Below, one piece after another: positions 12,914-23,085 of a stretch of 64,000 nucleotides of DNA. The notes beneath the pieces were generated by a model that was not told where the DNA came from, made no database searches, and worked only from the letters and a program-made list of their open reading frames with translations. The translations under genes were made by a program, and so were the position numbers. The DNA lies in contig OX457031.1 of the NCBI GenBank assembly GCA_949752745.1, forward strand, positions 5,097,849 through 5,161,848, read 5' to 3'. Each line of letters begins with the position of its first letter. Position 1 is the first letter of the stretch. Source of the DNA: Protula sp. h YS-2021. Its lineage: Eukaryota; Annelida; Polychaeta; Sabellida; Serpulidae.

Positions 12914-14534
12914 CCTCCCTCCCTCCCTCCCTCCCTCCCTCCCTCCCTCCCTCCCTCCCTCCCTCCCTCCCTCCCTCCCTCCCTCCCTCCCTCCCTCCCT
13001 CCCTCCCTCCCTCCCTCCCTCCCTCGGCTAAGCTTCAAAATTGTTTACTACTAGCTGCTCCAATTGCTATTTAGAATTTCCCCACTTTTTTATTTTTTTC
13101 CAACTATATTTGATTGATTGATTGATTGATTGATTGGTTAATGAGAGTAATTGATCTAGACATTTTTTGACGCAACTTCAAGCAATTTTCCCTAGTGATA
13201 TGTTGTATTGTTGACTAAAAACATAAAAACATGGAATTTAACGTTTTAATATAAACAGCGCCACAACAGAAGTTTGATTGACGTTTAGATTAGCACAGTG
13301 TTCATCGATCAGCACACATGCTGCATTCTTCTATTCACTTAACAATGCATCAGAATAGAAACGCGTTATACATAACCAGAGCATAAGAAGATGTATGAAA
13401 ATAAAGCACGAAAACAGCTCAAAACTGTCTGGTAATATACCACGACAACTTGATTTCTGAATTGAGGGTTGATGATAGGTATTTACTTCAAGTTTTACAC
13501 GTTTATTTCAAAAGCAAAGGAATGTTGAGGAAACCCATAAACGACAGGGCTGCAAAGTTAATATTTATAGCTTTATAATAAACCATCCCAATTAAAAAAT
13601 GCACTGCCTTGTAAATGGATAGACTGCATGTATTTACAATAATTTAAAAACAAACCTCTTTCCCTCTTGGATAATTCGCTTGATATGTCGTTTAGCAACA
13701 ATTACACAGTGTTTACTTACGTCAATATGCAGCTGTTGTCTGTGCGAGCCAGCTGCACGTAATTCAAGCTGCTCCAAGAATAACATCAACAATTTCACAC
13801 ACATAAGAAAAAAAATAAAAAAAAGACAGTTTATTTATGTAAATTAGCGCTCGTGCGAACGGTTGTTTTGTGTGTTCCGTCAGAAATTAATGTTTTTTTT
13901 TTTATAACAATAACTCACTACACTATTGCATTGTCTTTTAAAGAATAGATTTGTTCTGTTTTCAATTTATTTTTAATCGCAGATTGAAAGCTTTATTTTT
14001 TCAGAATATCATTTTTATATTATTTATATACACGATAAAGATATCTAAGAGCTTATATTAAGAGACAGACAAAGGCTTTTGGGCTATTTGGTATTGATCA
14101 TTGATCATTGATCGTTAAAGACGGGAGTCCGATTTCTAACTTATTAATTGCGCGTTTTTTTTCTTGTTTTTTTTTTTTTTTTTGTTACATTTTTAATATG
14201 GAGCTCGGATGCCTGGTTCGTGAATGACGTCACATTCTCTTGGGGTAATGCCTCGTTGTGATAGATCGCGCAAAACTGCCCTTTTTTAATCCATTTAGTT
14301 TTATCCATTGTGTGTGTTTTTCTTCATTTCTTTCCACTTCCTAATTGATTGATGTGGCTCATTAGAGATTAATATCGTCTTATTTTACCATTATTTTAGC
14401 ACTGTCTGAGATTTTGTGAAATGCAAAGCCACACGAAATATATCGGCGATAGTTTTTTTCGGTAATACACACTGCCGCTCACACAGGAGGATAATATGCG
14501 CTTTTCGAAGATATTTTGTTTGGTAGTTTTTTTG

Positions 14535-14565
<31 letters not shown>

Positions 14566-17500
14566 GGCTGATAATTGTGGCAATGCCCAAAGACGCTCGT
14601 GATATAATGGGGATGTCCAACCTCCTTACCTAGACAATTAAGGGGACGGCTGGAAAAATTAGGAGACCTGTGGCAAAATCATGGGTGAGGTGGAAAAATT
14701 ATGAGGCATGTGGGGAAAATCATGGGTGGAGTGGGGAAAATTAGGAGATCTGTGGGAAAATTATGGGTGTGATGGGATAATTAGGAGAAATGTGGGAAAA
14801 TTATGGGTGGGGTGGAAAAATTATGAGGCATGTTGGAAAATCATGGGTGGAGTGGGAAAATTAGGAGATCTGTGGGAAAATTATGGGTGTGGTGGGAAAA
14901 TTAGGAGAAATGTGGGCAAATTATGGGTGGGGTGAAAAAATTATTAGGCATGTGGGAAAATCATGGGTGGAGTGGGAAAATTAGGAGATCTGCGGGAAAA
15001 TTATGAGTGTGGTGGGAAAATTAGGAGAAATTATGGGTGGTGTGAGAAAATTAGAAACCCGTGGGGAAAATGGGTGGGGTGAGAAAATTAGAAGATATAT
15101 GGGAAAATTATGGGTGGAGTAGGAAAATTAGGAGACCAGTGGGAAAATCATGGGTGAGGTGGAAAAATAATGAGGCATGTGGGAAAATCATGGGTGGAGT
15201 GGAAAATTAGGAGATCTGTGGGAAAATTATGGGTTGTGATGGGATAATTAGTAGAAATGTGGGAAAATTATGGGTGGGGTGGAAAAATTATGAGGCATGT
15301 GGGAAAATCATGGGTGGAGTGGGAAAATTAGGAGATCTGTGGGAAAATTATGGGTGTGGTGGGAAAATTAGGAGAAATGTGGGCAAATTATGGGTGGGGT
15401 GAAAAAATTATGAGGCATGTGGGAAAATCATGGGTGGAGTGGGAAAATTAGGAGATCTGCGGGAAAATTATGAGTGTGGTGGGAAAATTAGGAGAAATTA
15501 TGGGTGGTGTGAGAAAATTAGAAACCCGTGGGAAAATGGGTGGGGTGAGAAAATTAGAAGATATATGGGAAAATTATGGGTGGAGTAGGAAAATTAGGAG
15601 ACCAGTGGGAAAGTTATAGGTAGGGCGGGAAAATTACTACACATGTGGGAAAATTATGGGTGTGGTGGAAAAATAAGAGATCTGAAGAAAGATTTTTACA
15701 AATGTGAAAAATCTTAGGCCTTTCAAACAAATGAAATCAACTATAATGACTTCACTATAATATAATTTCTATATTTGACTTCATTTTGCTATAATTTCTA
15801 TATTTAACTTGTTTCCTCCTGAAAGTTAAGAGGCATCCAGTTTCCATTTAGACAGAAAAATGGGCATCGAAACAAAAATGTTCCCCTCCCGATCTGATCA
15901 ATAACCTTCTTTAAGCCCTGGCGGGACTTCTTTTTTTTTTGGGGGGGGGGGCAACATGCCCCCCCCCCCTTTAAGCCCTGGGGGGGGGGGGCGAGTAGCA
16001 TATTGCCCCTCCTAATATAATTAATAAGCTTCTTTAAGTTCTGGCGGAACTTCTTTTTTTTTGGGGGGGGGGGGGGGTGGGGGTGGGGTGAGTAGCAAAA
16101 TGCCCTCCCATCTAATTAATAAGCTTCTTTAATTCCTGGAAGCACTTCTTTCTTTTTTTTTTTTGGGGGGGGGGGCAAAATGCTCCCCCTTCCCATCTAA
16201 TTAATAAGCTTCTTTAAGCCCTGGCAGCACTTCTTCTTCTTTTTTTTTGGGGGGGGGGCAAAATGCTCCCCTGCCCATCTAATTAATAAGCTTCTTTAAG
16301 CCCTGGCAGCACTTCTTCTTCTTTTTTTTTTTTGGGGGGGGGGCAAAATGCTCCCCTGCCCATCTAATTAATAAGCTTCTTAAGGTTCTGGCGGGACTTC
16401 TCCCAGTTTGGTTTTATTTTTTTCGTGTTTTTTAGAATCGGCACAAACAATGCTCTTACACTCGCTTATTAATCAAGATATTTTTTTACAGGGACAAACT
16501 GCAAAAGACAAGCTTTTCTAACACATTTTTTATTATTGTAAAGTCATGGGGGTTTGGGTAGGGGTCAGGGTGCAGGTGAGGGTGCGTGTGGGGGTTTGGG
16601 TGGGGTGGGGGTGGTTGATTCCTTGATATATTAAAATCTGCGACTTTTTATTTTATTTATTATAATGATTATAATTATTATTAGTATTATTACTATAATT
16701 ATACTTTTTATATTCATTTTTACGAATTTATTTATTTTATTTCTTGATTGGATAATGGGTTAAAAGAGAAGCAAATATTTAATTGACACATTGATACCCG
16801 ATGCTATTTTAATCAATGCTTGAAACGCTATTTTTCAGCCTGGGACAGCTTTTTTATCATTGGAAACAACCAGAACAGTTTTTTAGTCAAGATGATTATG
16901 GTGAGCACGCGATATGTGCGGAGAGTTGTGGTCGAGTTTTACCAACGACCGAATACCAGGAGGCGGCACCAAGCTGTCTATGTGGACGCGGTAAGATGGG
17001 GGGGGTGGGGGGGGGGGGTTGACGGTTTCTCTGCTAATCCCAAGGTCCAGGGTTCGAATCCGGCTCGGGGTGGTAAGCGGGTGACATGGAATGCGGCTCG
17101 GGGTGGTAAGCGGGTGACATAGAATCCGGCTCGGGGTGGTAAGCGGGTGACATGGAATGCGGCTCGGGGTGGTAAGCGGGTGACATAGAATCCGGCTCGG
17201 GGTGGTAAGCGTATGACGGAGAATTTCTTAAGCTTGTTAAATATTGATGACCTTGAGTTGCCACTCAAAGGTCATAGCTGGACAAGAGGGATGATCGGCT
17301 TTTAAGGAATCTCGATATGTGTGCCCATCAGGAAGGCCGTTTAGATTTAGATGACCTTGAGAACGCGCCCCCAAGGTCACCACATGATTGGATCTTTCTT
17401 TAAACACTGTTGTACTGAGGAATGTAATGCCACAGCAAGAACTATCCCTCTAGATGACCTGTCAGGTGACCTATGATAACCCGTGACCTCTCATGACCTT

Positions 17501-18128
17501 CACAGCTCGCTTGATTTTGAAGTCTTCCACAGCTGGACCAAAGTCATCTTTTGATCAATGTTTAGGTAAAGCATATACACGTCTTTATGAAGATCGATGT
17601 GAGTGCTCACACGGAGAACCTCTCATCACCTCTTGATTACCTTTAACATGGCCATGTCTGAGAGACGGTTATAGTTTTGGCCCTCGGCCCGAAATTCCAG
17701 TTTGTTAACTCAGTGCCGTATATGCCCTATAATTACAAGTGAGCCAAAGCCTGCGAGTAAAGATGTACTTGGATGGATGACGTCATATGGGGACTAAAGT
17801 TTGTCTGTGAGAGGTCACTCAGAGGCCAACATTGGACCTCTCGAGATGACTATATTTTGATGACATCAAGGGATCGATGGAGGCTACTATTAAACCTTTC
17901 ATCTTTTACCTCTCACATTGTCGTTCACCGTTAATGCTATTATTGCTATTAATGATGGGCACCGCATGGAACTGTTTCATTCGTCTGATTTATCAGGGCA
18001 TCCGTGTTACAATGGGCATATTTCTCCTTTGGACATATCATAGCTGAGGCGAGGGGGATTTATATTCTTTATACATTTGTCGTAATTGTTTCAGCAATTT
18101 ATTAAACAGTTCAGAAAATCCCACCATC

Positions 18129-18159
<31 letters not shown>

Positions 18160-18567
18160 ATAATAAATCAATAAATAAAAATAATCTCTTCCGTGTTTTA
18201 AAAGCTCCGTTTTCACTGGATGGCTGATTTCCAGTTTCATTTTCTATTTCAATAAGGCAAAGTGCACCCTTCTGTAAAACGTTTCAAACTGCTGGTGTTA
18301 TAAGCGAACTCGAGACTTCTTTCGAACACATTCGTACATTCTGACATGTGGTCCTATCTGGTGTCTTTACAGCTTGGCGTAAACCAAAAAGACACTCTGA
18401 CACGGTCAAGATTTCCACATAATAAATCCAACAAGGCGATTTACAGCGAGGTAGAGCCGTACCCTATTGACCGGATCCGTATAGCATTTAATACCCTTGC
18501 TGGCAGGAACGATTTCATCATCAGAGATCTGCTATTTCAGACCTGTATAAGCAGTCGGGTCGTGTAG
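11664..18567 (+). CDS. Small secreted protein, four-exon model
   Basis: I assembled this gene from splice signals: 11664-11721, 12623-12778, 16839-16990 and 18373-18567, giving 186 residues. All junction phases agree (1, 1, 0). Exon 1 gives MSLLVCLLIMVAPGLAQT, a clear secretory signal peptide with probable cleavage after GLA, ended by donor GTAAGAG. A 5' UTR segment starts at 11630 after acceptor tttacag. Exon 2 opens with CPPGMEQF and ends near WPNNHEYPEK; exon 3 holds DSFFIIGNNQNSFLVKM and a basic stretch; exon 4 holds DRIRIAFNTLAGRNDFI and LLFQTC. An early Cys, alternating beta-like strands and a late Cys weakly suggest a discoidin or galactose-binding-like beta-sandwich, but I do not recognise the family. 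A variant 3' end is described separately. Confidence 0.65.
11908..12056. repeat. 29-base minisatellite, five copies
   Basis: Unit about 29 bases, ggtcagcgggcaagtcatct plus aagtattct, in intron 1 of the secreted-protein gene. Copies differ at one or two positions. Confidence 0.9.
12105..12345. repeat. Direct duplication of about 115-125 bases
   Basis: Two copies carrying tgccgatatgctacagtcat and ataataa-free G-rich tails (ggggggg plus gtgagggaggcgatgaaatc), followed by a partial third. It lies in intron 1 of the secreted-protein gene. Confidence 0.8.
12623..12778 (+). CDS. Exon 2 of secreted protein
   Basis: Acceptor tttacatttacag at 12610-12622; donor A|GTATCT after 12778. The 156 nt keep phase 1 on both sides. 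If not spliced here the frame runs on to a TAG shortly after (near 12799), which would give a short 77-residue protein; the phase match to exon 3 favours splicing. Confidence 0.65.
12846..13024. repeat. (CCTG)n then (CCTC)n microsatellite
   Basis: About 60 bases of CCTG units run into about 115 bases of CCTC units. It lies just downstream of exon 2 in an intron. Confidence 0.97.
13025..14635. other. AT-rich intronic stretch
   Basis: No exon or repeat array recognised, apart from a short GATT tetranucleotide run near 13110-13136, T runs near 14160-14182 and a T/G homopolymer pair near 14540-14567. Confidence 0.4.
14640..15690. repeat. Minisatellite with 467-base higher-order repeat
   Basis: Short units of about 25-30 bases built on gtgggaaaattatgggtgg, ggtggaaaaattatgaggca and ggagatctg alternate in a fixed order. 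The whole order repeats about every 467 bases: ggagacc begins at 14662, 15131 and 15597. This is a two-level tandem array in intron 2 of the secreted-protein gene. Confidence 0.92.
15915..16400. repeat. 75-85 base repeat with poly-T/poly-G block
   Basis: About six copies of a unit with ctaattaataagcttcttta, a piece like agccctggcagcacttcttc, a T run, a run of 8-14 G, and gcaaaatgctccc. The first copies are more diverged. The homopolymers vary most, as expected for slippage. Confidence 0.9.
16400..16838. other. Intronic stretch without features
   Basis: A G-rich patch (near 16548-16615) and AT-rich sequence ahead of the exon 3 acceptor. No gene seen. Confidence 0.4.
16839..16990 (+). CDS. Exon 3 of secreted protein
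   Basis: Acceptor tatttttcag is followed by CCTGGGACAGC; donor GCG|GTAAGATG follows. The 152 nt begin in phase 1 and end in phase 0, fitting both neighbours. Encodes a segment with beta-strand-like stretches FFIIGN, FLVKMIMV and VVVEFYQ and a basic patch. Confidence 0.7.
17050..17216. repeat. 33-base minisatellite starting in a tRNA-like B box
   Basis: Five to six copies of gaatccggctcggggtggta plus agcgggtgacat. The first copy is preceded by tccagggttcgaatcc, which contains the tRNA B-box consensus GGTTCGAATCC. It may be the 3' end of a tRNA-derived SINE that was then amplified in tandem. Confidence 0.8.
17230..18370. other. Intron 3 with AGGTCA/TGACCT cluster
   Basis: No exon seen. Eight AGGTCA or TGACCT hexamers fall in 17248-17499 and one more near 17812. 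These are nuclear-receptor half-sites by sequence; see the finding. An A-rich tract lies at 18130-18180. Confidence 0.5.
18373..18567 (+). CDS. Exon 4 of secreted protein
   Basis: Acceptor gtgtctttacag at 18361-18372, phase 0. Read to the first stop it gives 64 residues ending LLFQTCISSRVV. A possible donor GTATAAG at 18545 (phase 1) would end the exon at 18544 right after ACC T; the downstream minisatellite homology starts at that same GT. Both readings keep the terminal Cys codon, because T plus GT gives TGT either by read-through or by joining to an exon at 22751. Confidence 0.65.
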   Translation, partial: LGVNQKDTLTRSRFPHNKSNKAIYSEVEPYPIDRIRIAFNTLAGRNDFIIRDLLFQTCISSRVV

Positions 18568-19970
18568 TCCATAGCTCAAGGTATGTCCTCATTGTGACGT
18601 AGATAAACATCAGGGTCGTGTAGTCCACAGGTAAAAGTATGTCCTCGTGGTGACGTAAGTACGCAACCTGGTCGTAAAGTCCACAGCTAAAAGTGTGACT
18701 TCGTTGTGACGTGCATTGGCAGCCAGGTCGTCTAGTCCACAGCCAAAAGTATGTCCTCGAGGTGATGCGTGTACGTCGCAGGGTCGTGTGGTCTATAGCT
18801 AAATGTATGACGTCATTGTGACGTGTATTAGTAGCCGGGTCGTGTAGTCCACAGCCCAAGGTATGTCCTCATTGGGACGTGTATTGGCAGCCGAATTGTG
18901 TAATCTACAGCCCAAGGTATGTCCTCATTGGGACGTGTATTGGCAGCCGAATTGTGTAATCTACAGCCCAAGGTATGTCCTCATTGGGACGTGTATTGGC
19001 AGCCGAATTGTGTAATCTACAGCCCAAGGTATGTCCTCATTGGGACGTGTATTGGCAGCCGAATAGTGTAATCTACAGCCCAAGGTATGTCCTCATTGGG
19101 ACGTGTATTGGCAGCCGAATTGTGTAATCTACAGCCCAAGATATGTCCTCATTGGGACGTGTATTGGCAGCCGAATAGTGTAATCTACAGCCCAAGGTAT
19201 GTCCTCATTGGGACGCGTATTGGCAGCCGAATAGTGTAATCTACAGCCCAAGGTATGTCCTCATTGGGACGTGTATTGGCAGCCGAATAGTGTAATCTAC
19301 AGCCCAAGGTATGTCCTCATTGGGACGTGTATTGGCAGCCGAATAGTGTAATCTACAGCCCAAGGTATGTCCTCATTGGGACGTGTATTGGCAGCCGAAT
19401 AGTGTAATCTACAGCCCAAGGTATGTCCTCATTGGGACGTGTATTGGCAGCCGAATAGTGTAATCTACAGCCCAAGGTATGTCCTCATTGGGACGTGTAT
19501 TGCCAGCCGAATAGTGTAATCTACAGCCCAAGGTATGTCCTCATTGGGACGTGTATTGGCAGCCGAATAGTGTAATCTACAGCCCAAGGTATGTCCTCAT
19601 TGGGACGTGTATTGGCAGCCGAATAGTGTAATCTACAGCCCAAAGTATGTCCTCATTGGGACGTGTATTGGCAGAAGAATAGTGTAATCTACAGCCCAAG
19701 GTATGTCCTCATTGGGACGTGTATTAGCAGCCGACTCGTTTAGTCCATAGCTGAAAGTATGTCCTCATTGTGGCATTTATTAGCAGTTGGATCGTGTAGT
19801 CCATAGCTTAAGGTATATCCTCATTGTGACGTGTGTTAGCAGCCGATTCATGTAGTTTAATGCTCATGGTATGTCCTTATTGTGGCGTTGTTAGCAGACG
19901 GGTCGTGCAGTCCATAGCTTACGGTATGTACTTGCTGTCGTGTGTATTAGCAGGGTAGTTCATAACTCGG
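18545..19970. repeat. 56-base minisatellite, about 25 copies
   Basis: Unit of 56 bases: gtatgtcctcattgggacgt, gtattggcagccgaatagtg and taatctacagcccaag. Central copies (about 18880-19720) are almost identical, while edge copies are diverged. That is the usual signature of recent expansion in the middle. The leftmost unit overlaps the end of exon 4. Confidence 0.97.
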
Positions 19971-20149
19971 GGTAATTAAAAGAGGCACATGTATAGCACA
20001 CAGCTTCGCTTATGTCATAGCTTGTTTGGTTCTTAGCTTGATGTGTCTTCTGATGGGATGTGTTTGCATGTTCAAGCCTCATGAGATCTTCTTACCTGCC
20101 TGTATAACTCATAGGCAAATAAATGCGTAGTTCATACTCGATGGTGCTC

Positions 20150-20545
20150 GTGACTATGTGCCCAGGTGATGTGTGTGCTCAGGTGACGAACATCCTTAGG
20201 TGTCGTACGTGCTCAGGTGATGTATGGGTTTGAGTGACGTATGTGCTAAAGTGACGTATGTGCTCAGGCGATGTATCTGCTAAGGCGATATATGTGCTCA
20301 GATGACGTATGCTCAGGTGACGAACATGCTCAGGTAAACATGTGCTCAGGTGATGTATTTGCTCAGTTGACCTATGTGCTCAGATGCCTCACGTGCTCAG
20401 GTGATGTATGGGTTTAGGTGACGTATGTGCTAAAGTGTCGTATGTGTGCAGGTGATGTATGTGCTTAGGCGATATATATGCTCAGATGAAGTATGTGCCC
20501 AGGTGAGATATATGCTCAGGTAATGTATGTTCTGAGGTCACCTGT
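20150..20545. repeat. Short degenerate repeat, core tgctcaggtgatgtatg
   Basis: About twenty imperfect copies of a 17-20 base unit. No coding content. Confidence 0.88.
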
Positions 20546-20985
20546 TTTAATTAATAGCTTTTGATGTTTTTGTTGTTACTTTATACTTCAACCGAGCAAA
20601 GTTGCAGCTAAAATATAGACCCATCGAAAATGCACCAAAATTCAAACTGGCATGGAGGGAAATATGTCGAATAAGATAGATATTTATGCGGCATCTATAT
20701 GTACTGCTTGGTAAAAGGTAGGCATACGCTTCGTGTACAGTGTTGAGGTACACAAAGGCAACACTGCTGTAATAGATATCTCCACAGTATTGGAATATTT
20801 ATTTCCAAAAAAAAAAATCATTCGAAACCATGAACAGGATCGGTTGGTATTAAGGTGTACTGGTGTATTGGTAGAACAAATTAGAGCGAAAATAATTAGT
20901 CCAACCCACAGAAACTGTGCAGACGAAACCAAAACGTTAATATCATAAAATAACTCAAGAGCGTTAAGGAGGAGGAGGGTAGACG
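20546..20985. other. Unassigned non-coding stretch
   Basis: No gene or repeat recognised. Confidence 0.35.
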
Positions 20986-20989
20986 AATC

Positions 20990-22020
20990 ATATATAGAGA
21001 TAACTGTTACTTTGGATGTTGAGGCAGGGAGGGGGGGGGGCTGCTGATCGTGCCATCGCAGTACTCGCCCGACCAATCTCCGGAGACAGTGAGGGAGGGG
21101 GAGGGAGGAGGGAGTTAATAAGGCTGGTGGTGCGATCGCAGTACTCGTCCAACCAATCTCCGGAGTCAGTGAGGGAGGGGGAGGGAGGCGGAAGTTACCA
21201 AGGCTGGTGGTGCGAGTGTAGTGCTCGTCCAACCAGTCTCTGGAGTCAGTGAGATAGAGGGCAGGAGGGAGGCACCCGGCTGATGGTGGTGCAATCGCAC
21301 TGCTCGTCAATCTCCAGAGTCAGTGAGGGAGGAGGGAGTTACCCGTGATGCTGGTGGTTTGATCGAAGTAGTCAGCACTGACTATATCCAGAGTCAGTGA
21401 GGGAGGGGGACGGAGGAGGGAGGTACCCGGCTGATGATGGTGCGATCGGAGTGTTCGTGCGACCAATCTCTGGAGTCAGTGAGGGGGGGGGGGAGGGAGG
21501 AGGTTGTTACCAAGGCTGGTGGTGCGAATGTAGTACTCGTCCGACAAATCTCCGGAGCCACTAAGGGAGGGGGAGGGAGGAGGGAGTTACCAAGGCTGAT
21601 GGTGCGATTGTAGTGCTCGCTCGGCCAATCTCCGGAGTCACTAAGGGAGGGGGAGGGAGGTGGGAGGTACCCGGCTAATGATGGTGCAATCTTAGTGCTC
21701 GTCCGACCAGTCTCCGGAGTCAGTGAGGGAGGGGGAGGGAGGAGGGAGTTACCAAGGCTGATGGTGCGATTGTAGTGCTCGCCCGACCAATCTCCGGAGT
21801 CACTAAGGGAGGGGGAGGGAGGTGGGAGGTACCCGGCTAATGATGGTGCAATCTTAGTGCTCGTCCGACCAGTCTCCGGAGTCAGTGAGGGAGGGGGAGG
21901 GAGGAGGGAGTTACCAAGGCTGATGGTGCGATTATAGTGCTCGTCCGACCAATCTCCAGAGTCAGTGAGGGAGGAGGAGGGAGGAGGGAGTTACCTGGGA
22001 TGCTGGTGGTTTGATCGCGG
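20990..22020. repeat. About 100-base minisatellite, about ten copies
   Basis: Unit contains accaatctccggagtcagtg, agggagggggagggaggagg, gagttaccaaggctgatggt and gcgattgtagtgctcgtccg. Some adjacent pairs (about 21570-21750 and 21750-21930) are nearly identical as a 180-base block, so amplification also took place in larger steps. Confidence 0.93.
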
Positions 22021-22750
22021 TAGTCAGCACTACTAAATGCCCTGTAACTGGCATGTATAATAAAAACCTTGCAATACATAAATACAGTGATGGGGTGATG
22101 GTCAGATAAGATTACAACACGATGTTTTACTGCGAATGTGGCACAACAAGTCCACATGTAAACTCATTATATCTAATATGTTTAACGAAAGAACTAGCCT
22201 GATAGACATATAATGGAACCGCATCCATTATGTGTTTATTTATGAAACTGTACATAGAAACAAGCAGATTAATTCACAATACGATACACAAAGTAGGCAG
22301 TTGTCGTTATTTTTTTTTCAACATCAAGTGCACAATCCCTGACATCGTTATCTAGGACAGATTGTCCTTACTTAATAAAAATTGAACTTTAAGTTACATG
22401 TAATTTAAAAATCTATTAAAAACACTTGGAATCATGCTGTGTTTTAAGATTTGAAATAAACACGCTTGACATTTTTAGTCGTTGTTAATGAAGTAATCAA
22501 TAGTACTGTTCTGATGTGCGATGTTGTGCTGGTGGTGGGTGATTGTTGTAGCTACGTCATTTCTATGGTCATTTCTACGTCAATTTATAGGATACATGTG
22601 TCACACTTGTGCGTCATTGAGATGAGGACATGCAATATAAAACAAACAACATAGCACTGTATCATAAAAGCTGCGTGAGATACATACTGAACAAAATATA
22701 ACTCGGTTTTAATTGCTTCGTAATAATATAATAACTTTGCTTGTTGACAG
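22021..22750. other. Unassigned stretch before a possible last exon
   Basis: AT-rich, no repeat recognised. It ends with a good acceptor, ctttgcttgttgacag, at 22735-22750. Confidence 0.4.
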
Positions 22751-22815
22751 GTTTCGCAGACTGGAAGACTTGTTGGATGAGAGATGCTTGGAGCTGCTGT
22801 AGCACTGGAGCATAA
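22751..22815 (+). CDS. Possible alternative Cys-rich last exon of the secreted protein
   Basis: If exon 4 ends at 18544, this exon joins in phase and gives the tail FADWKTCWMRDAWSCCSTGA then TAA, for a 200-residue protein. The acceptor is good, the phase (1) fits, and three extra cysteines in a short tail are plausible for a secreted protein. The evidence is only splice signals and phase over 65 bases, so chance is not excluded. Confidence 0.35.
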
Positions 22816-23085
22816 CTCATTGTCATGTATTTATCGCAAAGGACTCCGAGGTGTTGTAACCATTTGCATAGCTCTCGTTAGCAACTTTAGCAGAACATCT
22901 GCGCATTTGCACTGCATAATTCAGAGGAAAACATTGTTTTCAAATCAAATTCTGAATCTATTGGACAAATAGGAAAAAAAAATGTTGTTAAATAGAGAAA
23001 GTGTAGTTTATTTATGAACACTTACGTGACTACCGCCTGTGGCTAGATGTAAACAAGTTAGTAGCACTGGAAAGAGACACATAAA

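Noticed and set aside
12820..13038. Gly/Arg/Glu repeat open frame
   Set aside because: Translation of the CCTC/CCTG microsatellite.
17040..17080. A tRNA gene
   Set aside because: The B box is present, but the T stem does not pair well and I find no A box, acceptor stem or anticodon arm upstream.
18880..19720. Regular 56-base repeats as a CRISPR array
   Set aside because: The whole 56-base unit is conserved with no variable spacers, and the DNA is eukaryotic. It is a minisatellite.
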